DNA from: Mesonia aquimarina
GTDB lineage: Bacteria; Bacteroidota; Bacteroidia; Flavobacteriales; Flavobacteriaceae
Length of the DNA: 64,000 bases
Assembly: GCF_003667275.1 (NCBI RefSeq)
Contig: NZ_RCNV01000005.1
Coordinates: forward strand, 62,001 to 126,000
Reading direction: 5' to 3'
The stretch's first letter is position 1. Each line of letters opens with the position of its first letter. The position numbers and the translations under genes were made by a program. Shown piece after piece: positions 36,881 through 46,053 of the stretch. The notes below the pieces were generated by a model. The model ran no database searches and was not told where the DNA came from. It was given only the letters and a program-made list of their open reading frames with translations.

Positions 36881-37804
36881 TTAGTTTTTCAAAAAATCAA
36901 TATTTCTTTTTAGGCCAGAAAATTTGGTTCGCTTTACAGCAGATTTTTTAAAAATTTGCCCAAAAGTTTCTTTTGTTAATTCTTCCCAATCACTTTTTGT
37001 CATATGCAGTAGATCGGGATGCGGATTAAAAAGGGGTTCATTATGCGGCTTTGAAAATCGATTCCATGGACAAACATCTTGGCAAATATCACAACCGAAC
37101 ATCCAATCTTCAAATTTACCCTGTTCACTTTTTGGAATTTCATTTTTTAACTCGATTGTATAGTAGGAAATACATTTACTACCATCAACTTTATACGGTT
37201 CATAAATTGCATCGGTAGGGCAGGCATCAATACAAGCGGTACAAGTTCCACAATGGTCGGTAACAGGTGTATCACATTCTAATTCAAGATCGATTATTAA
37301 CTCTGCTATAAAGAAAAAAGATCCGGTTTTTTTGGATAACAAATTAGTGTTTTTCCCAATCCAACCTAAACCACTTTTTGCGGCCCACGCTTTATCGAGA
37401 ACCGGAGCAGAATCTACAAATACACGACCGCCGACTTCACCAATTTCATCATGAATACATTGCATGAATTCTTTTAATTTATCCTTGATAACAAAATGAT
37501 AATCGCGACCATAAGCATATTTACTGATGTTATAACTTTCTAGATTTTGAGTCGCTGACGGATAATAATTGTATAGTAAAGAAACAACACTTTTAGCTCC
37601 TTCTACCAATTTTGTTGGATCTAAGCGCTTATCAAAATGATTTTCCATATAGCGCATCTCTCCATGGCGATTCTCTTTTAACCATTGCTCTAAACGAGGT
37701 GCTTCTTCTTCTAAGAATTCAGCTTTACTAATTCCACAAGACAAAAAACCGAGGCGCTTAGCTTCGGCTTTTATAAACTCTGTATTTTTTTCAAGCCTTG
37801 TCAT
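36881..37804 (-). CDS. queG: Epoxyqueuosine reductase QueG
   Basis: Cobalamin- and Fe-S-dependent enzyme that reduces epoxyqueuosine to queuosine in tRNA anticodons, 307 residues. Two ferredoxin-like clusters are complete: Cys185, 188, 191, 195 in [12 protein letters not shown] and Cys238, 241, 245 with Cys211 (CDICQDVCP). The catalytic aspartate is Asp131 in VFVDSAPV. It is shorter than E. coli QueG (379 residues) because the C-terminal HEAT-like part is missing, as in other Bacteroidota. It begins 8 bases after the ruvB stop and is probably co-transcribed with it. Confidence 0.95.
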   Translation of the reverse strand: MTRLEKNTEFIKAEAKRLGFLSCGISKAEFLEEEAPRLEQWLKENRHGEMRYMENHFDKRLDPTKLVEGAKSVVSLLYNYYPSATQNLESYNISKYAYGRDYHFVIKDKLKEFMQCIHDEIGEVGGRVFVDSAPVLDKAWAAKSGLGWIGKNTNLLSKKTGSFFFIAELIIDLELECDTPVTDHCGTCTACIDACPTDAIYEPYKVDGSKCISYYTIELKNEIPKSEQGKFEDWMFGCDICQDVCPWNRFSKPHNEPLFNPHPDLLHMTKSDWEELTKETFGQIFKKSAVKRTKFSGLKRNIDFLKN

Positions 37805-37812
37805 GATATAAA

Positions 37813-38835
37813 TTAAAATAATCCGCCTTGGTTTCCCCCTTTTGTTCTTCCTAAATGCCTGTAAGCAGCTTCAGTAACCTCTCTACCTCGCGGCGTTCTA
37901 ATGATAAAGCCTTGTTGAATTAAAAATGGCTCGTAAACTTCTTCTATGGTTTCTGCACTTTCACTTACCGCTGTTGCTAATGTTGTGATACCTACAGGAC
38001 CCCCTTTAAATTTATCAATTATCGTAGCTAAAATTTTATTATCCATTTCATCTAAACCATTCGCATCTACATTCAAAGCATTTAAACCGAATTTAGAAAT
38101 ATCGAGATCTATTTTTCCGTTTCCTTTTATTTGGGCAAAATCTCGTATTCTTCGCAACAACGCATTTGCAATTCTGGGCGTTCCACGACTTCTTCCTGCA
38201 ATCTCTATGGCAGCATCTAAACTGATAGGCATCTTTAAAATCTCGGCGCTTCGTTGAATGATATCAGATAACAATTCTGTAGTATAATATTGTAAACGAC
38301 TAGAAATACCAAAACGTGCACGCATAGGCGCAGTTAACAGACCTGAACGGGTTGTTGCTCCCACCAAAGTAAATTGATTCAAATCTATTTGGACAGTTCT
38401 TGCATTTGGACCTGTTTCAATCATGATATCGATTTTGAAGTCTTCCATTGCTGAATATAAATATTCTTCAATCACTGGACTTAACCGATGAATTTCATCA
38501 ATAAATAAAACATCCCGATCATCTAAATTGGTTAACAAGCCGGCTAAATCTCCCGGTTTATCCAGTACAGGACCCGAAGTGACTTTAATTCCGGCGTTCA
38601 ATTCATTTGCTAAAATATGAGCCAAAGTGGTTTTTCCTAATCCCGGAGGACCATGAAATAAAGTATGATCTAAAGCTTCTCCTCTTAAGTTTGCCGCCTT
38701 TACAAAAATCTGCAAATTCTCCAATACTTGATCTTGGCCTGCAAAATCATTAAAAGAAAGTGGCCGCAGAGCTCTTTCCACATCAACTTCTTCAGGAGAA
38801 AAATTTTCTCCGGTAGGATCTAGGTTTTCATTCAT
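37813..38835 (-). CDS. ruvB: Holliday junction DNA helicase RuvB
   Basis: AAA+ ATPase motor of the RuvABC resolvasome, 340 residues. The Walker A motif is GPPGLGKTT at 62-70, Walker B is FIDEIH around 112-116, sensor and arginine-finger regions follow ([16 protein letters not shown]), and the C-terminal winged helix ends in [15 protein letters not shown]. The start gives the usual short N-terminal extension. It heads a ruvB-queG unit that begins just after the oxidase operon terminator. Confidence 0.98.
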   Translation of the reverse strand: MNENLDPTGENFSPEEVDVERALRPLSFNDFAGQDQVLENLQIFVKAANLRGEALDHTLFHGPPGLGKTTLAHILANELNAGIKVTSGPVLDKPGDLAGLLTNLDDRDVLFIDEIHRLSPVIEEYLYSAMEDFKIDIMIETGPNARTVQIDLNQFTLVGATTRSGLLTAPMRARFGISSRLQYYTTELLSDIIQRSAEILKMPISLDAAIEIAGRSRGTPRIANALLRRIRDFAQIKGNGKIDLDISKFGLNALNVDANGLDEMDNKILATIIDKFKGGPVGITTLATAVSESAETIEEVYEPFLIQQGFIIRTPRGREVTEAAYRHLGRTKGGNQGGLF

Positions 38836-38851
38836 AGAAGCAAAGATAAAG

Positions 38852-38884
38852 AAAAAGCCTTTTCTTGAATGAGAAAAGGCTTTT
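38852..38884 (-). terminator. Intrinsic terminator of the act-cox respiratory operon
   Basis: A 13-bp stem with the arms AAAAGCCTTTTCT and AGAAAAGGCTTTT and a 6-base loop lies 25 bases past the ctaD stop on the minus strand, followed by a T run. It is the strongest terminator in the window and marks the end of the nine-kilobase respiratory transcript. Confidence 0.9.
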
Positions 38885-38908
38885 AGTATTGTTGAAGGAA
38901 TTATATAC

Positions 38909-40744
38909 TTAGTGATTTAATTCCTCTTCATTTTTTTGAAGTGGTACATTTTGCGGAACAAAATCTTGACCAGGAATCACATAATCTGTTTCATCTTCAT
39001 TTAATTTACTGTAATCATAAGACCAACGGTATACTGATGGGATTTCGCCAGGCCAGTTTCCGTGAATATGCTCTACCGGAGTAGTCCATTCTAAAGTATT
39101 TGAGCTCCAAGGATTCTGTGTTGCCTTTTTTCCGTAGAAAATAGAACTAATAAAGTTATAAATAAATACCAATTGTACACACGCAGTTATAATGGCAAAT
39201 ACAGTTATTAAAACATTTGTATCAGCTAAATCATCAAAATATGGAAAATTAGTATTAGTGTAATAACGTCTTGGAAGTCCAGCCATCCCAATAAAGTGCA
39301 TCGGGAAGAATACTCCATAGGCTCCAATTGCTGTAACCCAGAAATGAATATAACCTAAGTTTTTATTCATCATTCTTCCAAACATTTTAGGGAACCAATG
39401 ATAAACCCCGGCAAATAAACCATACAAGGCAGATATACCCATTACCAAGTGGAAGTGAGCAATTACAAAGTAAGTATCGTGAACATTAATATCTAACGTA
39501 CTGTCTCCAAGAATAATTCCTGTTAAACCACCGGTAATAAATGTTGAAACCAATCCAATAGAAAATAACATTCCGGGATTCATTTGCAAATTACCTTTCC
39601 AAAGTGTCGTAATATAATTAAATGCTTTTACAGCTGATGGAATAGCAATTAATAATGTAGTAAAGGTAAATACAGAACCTAAAAACGGATTCATTCCGGA
39701 TACGAACATATGGTGCCCCCATACAATGGTAGATAAGAATGCAATTGCTAAAATTGAAGCAACCATGGCACGGTATCCAAAAATTGGTTTTCTAGAATTT
39801 GTAGCAATTATTTCTGATGTAATACCTAATGCTGGTAAAATTACAATATAAACTTCAGGGTGTCCTAAGAACCAAAATAGGTGCTCAAATAAAACAGGAG
39901 AACCTCCTTGGTGCGCTAAAACTTCTCCTTTAATATAAATATCACTTAAAAAGAAAGAGGTTCCAAAACTTCTATCCATAATCAGCATTAAAGCCGCAGA
40001 TAATAAAACAGGGAAAGAAACCACCCCAATAATAGCAGTAACAAAAAGAGCCCAGATAGTAAGTGGAAGTCTCGTCATAGACATTCCATTTGTTCTCAGA
40101 TTTAATACGGTAACAATATAATTTAAGGATCCGATAAGTGACTGGGCAATGAAGATTGCCATAGAAACTAACCATAATGTCATACCTGTTCCTGAACCTG
40201 GAATAGCTTCAGGAAGTGCACTTAATGGAGGGTATATTGTCCAACCTGCTGATGCCGGTCCTGATTCAACAAATAAAGAACTCAGCATGATTACACTCGA
40301 AATAAAGAATAACCAGTATGAAACCATGTTTAAAAAACCAGAAGCCATATCGCGAGCTCCTATCTGTAGTGGAATTAAAAGGTTACTGAAAGTACCACTT
40401 AAGCCTGCAGTTAGAACAAAGAAAACCATAATAGTACCATGAATGGTAACTAATGCTAAATACGCATCTGGATTCATCACTCCATCTGTAGCATATTTTT
40501 CTCCTAAGAAAAATTCAAATACTTTAAAAGATTCTTCCGGCCAAGCGATTTGGATTCTAAATAAAATTGACATTAGAATACCGATAGTACCCATAATTAA
40601 CCCTGTAATCAAGAATTGTTTAGCGATCATTTTATGATCTTGACTAAAGATATACTTGGTTATAAAGGTTTCTTTGTGATGATGTCCATGATCATCGTGC
40701 CCGTGATGACCTTCCGCTACTGTTGCATTTGCTATTGCTGACAT
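38909..40744 (-). CDS. ctaD: Cytochrome c oxidase subunit I
   Basis: Catalytic subunit of an aa3-type heme-copper oxidase, 611 residues with 12 or more hydrophobic segments. The CuB and heme motifs are visible: [19 protein letters not shown] (His-Pro-Glu-Val-Tyr, with the crosslinked His-Tyr pair), [11 protein letters not shown], and [15 protein letters not shown]. It reduces oxygen and pumps protons. The N-terminus is histidine-rich, with seven His between residues 13 and 23. It is the last gene of the act-cox operon and uses the subunit II gene 36 bases upstream. Confidence 0.97.
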   Translation of the reverse strand: MSAIANATVAEGHHGHDDHGHHHKETFITKYIFSQDHKMIAKQFLITGLIMGTIGILMSILFRIQIAWPEESFKVFEFFLGEKYATDGVMNPDAYLALVTIHGTIMVFFVLTAGLSGTFSNLLIPLQIGARDMASGFLNMVSYWLFFISSVIMLSSLFVESGPASAGWTIYPPLSALPEAIPGSGTGMTLWLVSMAIFIAQSLIGSLNYIVTVLNLRTNGMSMTRLPLTIWALFVTAIIGVVSFPVLLSAALMLIMDRSFGTSFFLSDIYIKGEVLAHQGGSPVLFEHLFWFLGHPEVYIVILPALGITSEIIATNSRKPIFGYRAMVASILAIAFLSTIVWGHHMFVSGMNPFLGSVFTFTTLLIAIPSAVKAFNYITTLWKGNLQMNPGMLFSIGLVSTFITGGLTGIILGDSTLDINVHDTYFVIAHFHLVMGISALYGLFAGVYHWFPKMFGRMMNKNLGYIHFWVTAIGAYGVFFPMHFIGMAGLPRRYYTNTNFPYFDDLADTNVLITVFAIITACVQLVFIYNFISSIFYGKKATQNPWSSNTLEWTTPVEHIHGNWPGEIPSVYRWSYDYSKLNEDETDYVIPGQDFVPQNVPLQKNEEELNH

Positions 40745-40780
40745 ATCTTAAACTATATATTGCTTTAAACTAATTCTATG

Positions 40781-41857
40781 TTACTTATTTTCTTCTTGCT
40801 TCGCCATGGTCTCCCCAAAGCTTTCTTGCTCTGTTATCCACTTATTGAAGTCTTCTTCTTCTTCAACAACAATCTTCATTTGCATATTGTAGTGAGAAAC
40901 ACCACAAATTTTATTACATAAAAGATAATATTCAAATTCATAAGGATCTAAAGCAAGATCTCCTTTCGCCATTAATTCCTTACTCTTATCTTTTCTAATT
41001 TCATTAATTTCACGAACTTTATCAACCATGTACTCGCTATTCTTCATGTCCTTAGAGGTAATCGTTGGAGTAAAGCTAAACTGAGTAATCATTCCAGGAA
41101 CCACATTCATTTGTGCTCTAAAGAAAGGAAAATAAGCAGAGTGAAGTACGTCTTGAGATCTAAACTTAAATAATACAGTTTTATCTACAGGTAAATGAAG
41201 CTCACTTGCAATTTTATCATCTTTCGCATAACTGTCACTTTTATCTATACCCAGTGTATTCACACCTTCAATAAAACGAACGTTTGCTTTTCCTAGTGTA
41301 TTATCTTGACCTGAATAACGTGCCTTCCAACCAAATTGATAAGCATAAATCTCCACAACCATTACATCCTCATCTTCATCAACATTCATAATATCAGACC
41401 AAGTAAACAAACCATAGATTATTAATCCGGCTAAAACAATTACCGGAATAATTGTCCAAATAAATTCTAGTTTATCATTATCGGCAAAAAACAAAGCCTT
41501 TTTACCTTTTTCGCCTTTGTATTTATAGGCAAAATAATGAAGTAAAAATTGTGTTATAACTTGCACTACCATAATTAGACCAATAGAAATGAACATTAAC
41601 GTATCATATTCAGATCCATGAGCCGAAGCCGCTTCGGGTAAGTAGAATTTAGAATAGTTCCAAAAGTTATAAAACATAAAGACGTAAAAGAAAATAACGA
41701 AGCCCAACATAATGTAAGCTTGATTCTTATTGTCTTTATCTGTAGCAACTTGTGAATCGTCTGAACTGCTAGACTTGGATAGTTTTAATATTTTTGACAT
41801 TTGCCAAAAAGTAATCCCTAAAAGTGCTATAACTACTATGATTAAAAATACAGTCAT
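40781..41857 (-). CDS. coxB: Cytochrome c oxidase subunit II with CuA centre
   Basis: Electron-entry subunit, 358 residues, with two or three N-terminal transmembrane helices and a C-terminal cupredoxin domain on the periplasmic side. The CuA ligands are Cys314, Cys318, His322 and Met325 in CNKICGVSHYNM, and the upstream histidine lies in DVLHSAYFPFFRAQM. No cytochrome c domain follows the CuA site, so the electron donor must be a separate cytochrome or the Act complex. The gene follows actF and precedes ctaD. Confidence 0.96.
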   Translation of the reverse strand: MTVFLIIVVIALLGITFWQMSKILKLSKSSSSDDSQVATDKDNKNQAYIMLGFVIFFYVFMFYNFWNYSKFYLPEAASAHGSEYDTLMFISIGLIMVVQVITQFLLHYFAYKYKGEKGKKALFFADNDKLEFIWTIIPVIVLAGLIIYGLFTWSDIMNVDEDEDVMVVEIYAYQFGWKARYSGQDNTLGKANVRFIEGVNTLGIDKSDSYAKDDKIASELHLPVDKTVLFKFRSQDVLHSAYFPFFRAQMNVVPGMITQFSFTPTITSKDMKNSEYMVDKVREINEIRKDKSKELMAKGDLALDPYEFEYYLLCNKICGVSHYNMQMKIVVEEEEDFNKWITEQESFGETMAKQEENK

Positions 41858-41888
41858 CGTGATAATATCTTCTTTAAAACAAATTTAA

Positions 41889-43268
41889 TTAATAGTGAAA
41901 GTGCTTACTTTCTTTGATATAAGGGTTTCGTTTTGCCAATAATGGTGCTTTTGTTAAAGCGTTAAACACAATAAAAATAAACAACCCTCCAAAGAATAAT
42001 AATGCTGCTATCTCTGCAATACCAATAAACCAAGATTCTCCTACTGTGGCTGGCATTACCATATTATATATATCTAAATAATGTCCTATTAAAATTATTA
42101 TTCCAGACATTACTACAAACCAGTTTACACGTTTATAATCACTATTCATAAGAACCAATACTGGGAATATAAAATTAAGCGCTAACATACCAAAGAATGG
42201 TAATTTATAATCTTCAATTCTAGTTATAAAATAAGTTACCTCTTCAGGAATATTAGAATACCAAATCAACATAAATTGAGAGAACCATAAATAAGTCCAG
42301 AAAATACTAATACCAAACATAAACTTAGCCAAATCATGAATATGACTATCATTTACAAAGTCTAGGTAACCTCTTGCTTTTAAGAAAATAGTAATTAAGG
42401 CTATTACTGTAATTGCCGATACAAATAAACTTGCAAAAACGTACCAACCAAATAAAGTACTAAACCAATGCGGGTCTAAACTCATAATCCAATCCCAAGA
42501 CATCATAGATTCAGTAACAATAAAGAAAACTAAAAATCCAGCCGAAAGCTTAAAGCTTTGTCTAAAGAATCGATTATGATCCACTTCATCATGTCTAAGA
42601 GAGTTTCTTCTCAATAAATAACGGAAGACATTCCATCCAATAATATATAAAGCTGCTCTTATTAAAAAGAAAGGAACATTTAAGTAACTCGATTTTCCTT
42701 GAAGTAATTCATCTTCAGCTACCACTTCCGGATCCATCCAAACAAATAAGTGATTAATATGCAAACCGGAAAGCAATAACAATGCAAACACAATTAAACT
42801 TCCTGGTAATAAATAAGCGGTAACGGCTTCCATTACTCTAAACAAAACAGGGGACCAACCCGCTTGGGCTGCATATTGCACAGCATAAAAAGCTAAAGCT
42901 CCCAAGGCAATCATAAAGAAAAAGAAAGCTGCTACATAAACGGCTGCCCAAGGTTTATTCTGTAATTGATGCAGCATATGCTCCGCGTGAGCATCGTCAT
43001 GACCCTCCTCTGCATTATGCGCATCTGCTGTCATTCCGTGTTCGTTTCCACCTGCTTTATTATCGTGAGCATCTGCTGTTACCTGATGCGTGTTTTCAGC
43101 ATGACTTTCACCATGTCCACCTCCGTGATGGGCTTCCTGAGAAGCGATAATATCTTTAACCTCCTGTATAGAAGAAGGGGCTGTAACAAAACTAAATATT
43201 AGTCCGATAGCTCCAACAACCATAAAGATTATTGCCGTTAATTTTAATTTACTAGATAGCGTATACAT
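41889..43268 (-). CDS. actF: Alternative complex III subunit ActF with His-rich loop
   Basis: Membrane subunit of alternative complex III (quinol:cytochrome c oxidoreductase), 459 residues with about ten hydrophobic segments. ActF and ActC form the membrane core that holds the quinol and the proton path. The first helix (about 12-32) is followed by a His-rich segment, residues 47-100, carrying 12 histidines and an internal TADAH repeat, before the second helix (about 107-127). The family resemblance is in LNFIFPVLVLMNSDYKRVNWFVVMSG and the YVAAFFFFMIALGALAFY helix. It follows actE by 21 bases. Confidence 0.92.
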   Translation of the reverse strand: MYTLSSKLKLTAIIFMVVGAIGLIFSFVTAPSSIQEVKDIIASQEAHHGGGHGESHAENTHQVTADAHDNKAGGNEHGMTADAHNAEEGHDDAHAEHMLHQLQNKPWAAVYVAAFFFFMIALGALAFYAVQYAAQAGWSPVLFRVMEAVTAYLLPGSLIVFALLLLSGLHINHLFVWMDPEVVAEDELLQGKSSYLNVPFFLIRAALYIIGWNVFRYLLRRNSLRHDEVDHNRFFRQSFKLSAGFLVFFIVTESMMSWDWIMSLDPHWFSTLFGWYVFASLFVSAITVIALITIFLKARGYLDFVNDSHIHDLAKFMFGISIFWTYLWFSQFMLIWYSNIPEEVTYFITRIEDYKLPFFGMLALNFIFPVLVLMNSDYKRVNWFVVMSGIIILIGHYLDIYNMVMPATVGESWFIGIAEIAALLFFGGLFIFIVFNALTKAPLLAKRNPYIKESKHFHY

Positions 43269-43289
43269 ATTAAAATCTCTAAAAACTGT

Positions 43290-43976
43290 TTATTCTTTCG
43301 TTTCTTCTTTATCGTGGCTCGCAGTCATATCATCATGATGCTCTTGCTGTGTATTATGCTCATTAACCATAGCATTCTCATTTACTACACTAGACTCTTT
43401 TTCAAACTCTCGTTTTGGAGCACCATCAAGTTTTCTTTTTAAATCCATTACATAGTGATCTATTTGCCAACGCTCTTTTTCATTTGTCTGTGCTGCATAA
43501 GACCCCATTGTATTCAAGCCATAGTACATAACGTGGTAAACACTTCCTTCCGTAATTGCTCTACCGGCATCGTTATAAGCTGGAATACCTAATATTTTTT
43601 CTCGTTGCGCGAGCGTTCCTTTTCCATCCCCTTTATCACCATGACAAATTGCACAATAAATAGTATAAAGCTCTTTCCCTTTATTTACGTTATCTTCGGT
43701 ATAAGGTAGCGGGTTTCCCAGTGTAGCTTTTGCTGAATCATAGCCTTCATTCGTGTCCTCAAATGCATATGGTTTCCACCCTCTGGAAATACTACCCTCC
43801 ACTGGAATTTTAGCTTCTTGAGTATTTTCAAAAACCTCGTAACTTCCGTAAGCTTCATAACCTACAGATTCATACATATTTGGGAAGAACTGATAATTTC
43901 TATGGTCTTTATCAAAACAAGAAGCCATTGAAAATACAAGAATCGTCAAAAGTGCTATTTTAAATAAACTTTTCAT
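43290..43976 (-). CDS. actE: Alternative complex III monoheme cytochrome ActE
   Basis: Lipid-anchored class I cytochrome c of alternative complex III, 228 residues. The lipobox SMASC places Cys20 as the lipidation site. The heme is bound by CAICH (Cys108, Cys111, His112), and Met157 in LNTMGSYAAQ is a likely sixth ligand. The C-terminal tail is acidic and His-rich (HNTQQEHHDDMTASHDKEE). The subunit transfers electrons from ActA toward the oxidase in this arrangement, inferred from characterised complexes. The gene follows actD by 5 bases. Confidence 0.94.
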   Translation of the reverse strand: MKSLFKIALLTILVFSMASCFDKDHRNYQFFPNMYESVGYEAYGSYEVFENTQEAKIPVEGSISRGWKPYAFEDTNEGYDSAKATLGNPLPYTEDNVNKGKELYTIYCAICHGDKGDGKGTLAQREKILGIPAYNDAGRAITEGSVYHVMYYGLNTMGSYAAQTNEKERWQIDHYVMDLKRKLDGAPKREFEKESSVVNENAMVNEHNTQQEHHDDMTASHDKEETKE

Positions 43977-43981
43977 GTGGT

Positions 43982-44506
43982 TTATTTGTTTATAAGTTTA
44001 ATTTCCACCGCGCCAGTATTGCTTAGGAATTGTGATAAATCTTCAATTTTATGATTTGCTACATCCACTTCCATTAAAAAGTGATCATCTGTAGTCCTAG
44101 GATCCGGATTTTCAGCTTTTTTAAAAGGCCAGATTTTACTTCTTAAGTAAAATGTTATCACCATTAAGTGAGCAGCAAAAAAGACTGTAAGCTCAAACAT
44201 AATCGGCACAAAAGCGGGCAGATTCTCTAAAAAGCTAAAACTAGGTTTTCCACCTATATTTTGAGGCCAATCTTCAATCATGATAAAATTCATCATAGAA
44301 ATGGCTACACTTAACCCCACTAAACCATATAAGAAAGAAGTGATCGCAATTCGTGTTGGCGCTAACCCCATTGCCTTATCTAATCCGTGTACAGGAAATG
44401 GCGTATATATTTCTTCAATACGGTAATGAGCCTCTTTGGTCTGCTTAACAGCCTGCATAAGCAAGTCGTCATCCGTATAAATAGCGTGTATAACTTTTGA
44501 AGACAT
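43982..44506 (-). CDS. actD: Alternative complex III subunit ActD
   Basis: DUF3341 protein, 174 residues, with a soluble N-terminal part (about 1-50), two transmembrane helices (about 53-77 and 95-117) and a C-terminal tail. The family motif AHYRIEEIYTPFPVHGLDKAMGL is complete and identifies it. ActD is a peripheral-membrane structural subunit of alternative complex III with no cofactor. It lies between actC and actE with 24 bases before its start. Confidence 0.95.
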   Translation of the reverse strand: MSSKVIHAIYTDDDLLMQAVKQTKEAHYRIEEIYTPFPVHGLDKAMGLAPTRIAITSFLYGLVGLSVAISMMNFIMIEDWPQNIGGKPSFSFLENLPAFVPIMFELTVFFAAHLMVITFYLRSKIWPFKKAENPDPRTTDDHFLMEVDVANHKIEDLSQFLSNTGAVEIKLINK

Positions 44507-44530
44507 TATCTACTTAATTATTTAATTTTA

Positions 44531-46018
44531 TTAGTTATTTGATTCTTTATTAGCATCATCTGCCGAATCTTTCTCTTCTGAAATATTACTTTTTGGCTTA
44601 CGTATAAGCGTTTCGTCGTAAAGCTTCACATCATCGCCGTGCTTAGCTCTTAACTTCTTATATTTTTCTCCTGATGATTTTAATATTGTTTTCACCTCTG
44701 CTTGGGCAATCACAGGGAAAGTACGCGCATATAATAAGAACAGCACAAAAAAGAAACCGATCGTACCCACAAATATCCCGATATCTACAAAAGTAGGAGA
44801 AAACATTGTCCAAGATGAAGGTAAGTAATCACGGTGCAATGATGTTACAATAATTACAAAACGCTCAAACCACATTCCTATATTTACGACTATTGAAATA
44901 AAGAAAGAGAACATAATACTTCTTCTCAATTTAGGGAACCACATAAACTGCGGAGAGAAAACATTACAAGTCATCATTGACCAATAAGCCCACCAATAAG
45001 GTCCAGTGGCTCTGTTTAAGAACGCATACTGTTCAAACTCAACTCCAGAATACCAAGCAATAACAAGCTCTGTGATATAGGCAACCCCTACAATAGAACC
45101 AGTAATCATTATTACAATATTCATCAACTCGATATGCTGAACAGTAATATAATTTTCTAGATTAGATACCTTTCTCATTATAATTAATAAGGTATTCACC
45201 ATAGCAAATCCAGAGAAAATTGCTCCTGCAACAAAATAAGGAGGGAAAATTGTTGTATGCCAACCAGGAATAACAGAGGTAGCAAAATCAAAAGATACAA
45301 TAGTGTGTACAGAAAGTACTAAAGGTGTTGCTAAACCGGCTAATACTAAAGATACTTCTTCAAATCGTTGCCAATCTTTTGCTCTACCGCTCCACCCAAA
45401 TGAAAGGATAGAATAAATTCTTTTTTGAAAAGGCTTAATAGCGCGATCACGTATCATCGCAAAATCAGGAAGTAATCCGGTCCACCAGAATACCAATGAA
45501 ACAGATAAATATGTTGAAATTGCAAATACATCCCATAGTAAAGGTGAATTAAAGTTCACCCATAAAGAACCAAACTGGTTTGGAATTGGCACAACCCAAT
45601 AACCTAACCAAGGTCTTCCCATGTGAATCAGCGGAAATAAACCTGCCTGAACTACAGAAAAAATAGTCATAGCCTCTGCAGAACGGTTAATTGCCATTCT
45701 CCACTTCTGTCTAAATAATAAAAGTACTGCAGAAATAAGCGTTCCTGCGTGACCAATACCTACCCACCAAACAAAGTTGGTGATATCCCAGGCCCAGCCT
45801 ACAGTTTTATTAAGACCCCAAGTTCCAATACCGGTTGAGATTGTATAAGTTATACACCCTACTCCCCAAAGAAAAGCCACTAAGGCAATTGAGAAAACAA
45901 TCCACCAAGATTTATTTGCCTTACCTTCAACCGGAGCTGCAACATCTACGGTTACATCGTGGTAAGATTTTTCTCCGGTAACTAGAGGCTTTCGTATAGG
46001 TGCTTCGTAATGAGACAT
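44531..46018 (-). CDS. actC: Alternative complex III subunit ActC (NrfD-like)
   Basis: Integral membrane protein, 495 residues, of the NrfD/PsrC family with about ten hydrophobic segments (eight-helix core). It provides a menaquinol-binding site near the interface with ActB. Conserved segments include VWWVGIGHAGTLISAVLLLF, WVVPIPNQFGSLWVNFNSPLLWD and FDFATSVIPGWHTTIFPPYFVAG. The acidic-Lys tail at the C-terminus (SNISEEKDSADDANKESNN) is hydrophilic. The gene follows actB by 35 bases. Confidence 0.96.
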   Translation of the reverse strand: MSHYEAPIRKPLVTGEKSYHDVTVDVAAPVEGKANKSWWIVFSIALVAFLWGVGCITYTISTGIGTWGLNKTVGWAWDITNFVWWVGIGHAGTLISAVLLLFRQKWRMAINRSAEAMTIFSVVQAGLFPLIHMGRPWLGYWVVPIPNQFGSLWVNFNSPLLWDVFAISTYLSVSLVFWWTGLLPDFAMIRDRAIKPFQKRIYSILSFGWSGRAKDWQRFEEVSLVLAGLATPLVLSVHTIVSFDFATSVIPGWHTTIFPPYFVAGAIFSGFAMVNTLLIIMRKVSNLENYITVQHIELMNIVIMITGSIVGVAYITELVIAWYSGVEFEQYAFLNRATGPYWWAYWSMMTCNVFSPQFMWFPKLRRSIMFSFFISIVVNIGMWFERFVIIVTSLHRDYLPSSWTMFSPTFVDIGIFVGTIGFFFVLFLLYARTFPVIAQAEVKTILKSSGEKYKKLRAKHGDDVKLYDETLIRKPKSNISEEKDSADDANKESNN

Positions 46019-46053
46019 AATCCTTTTATAATTGATTCTTTAAACTACTATTT

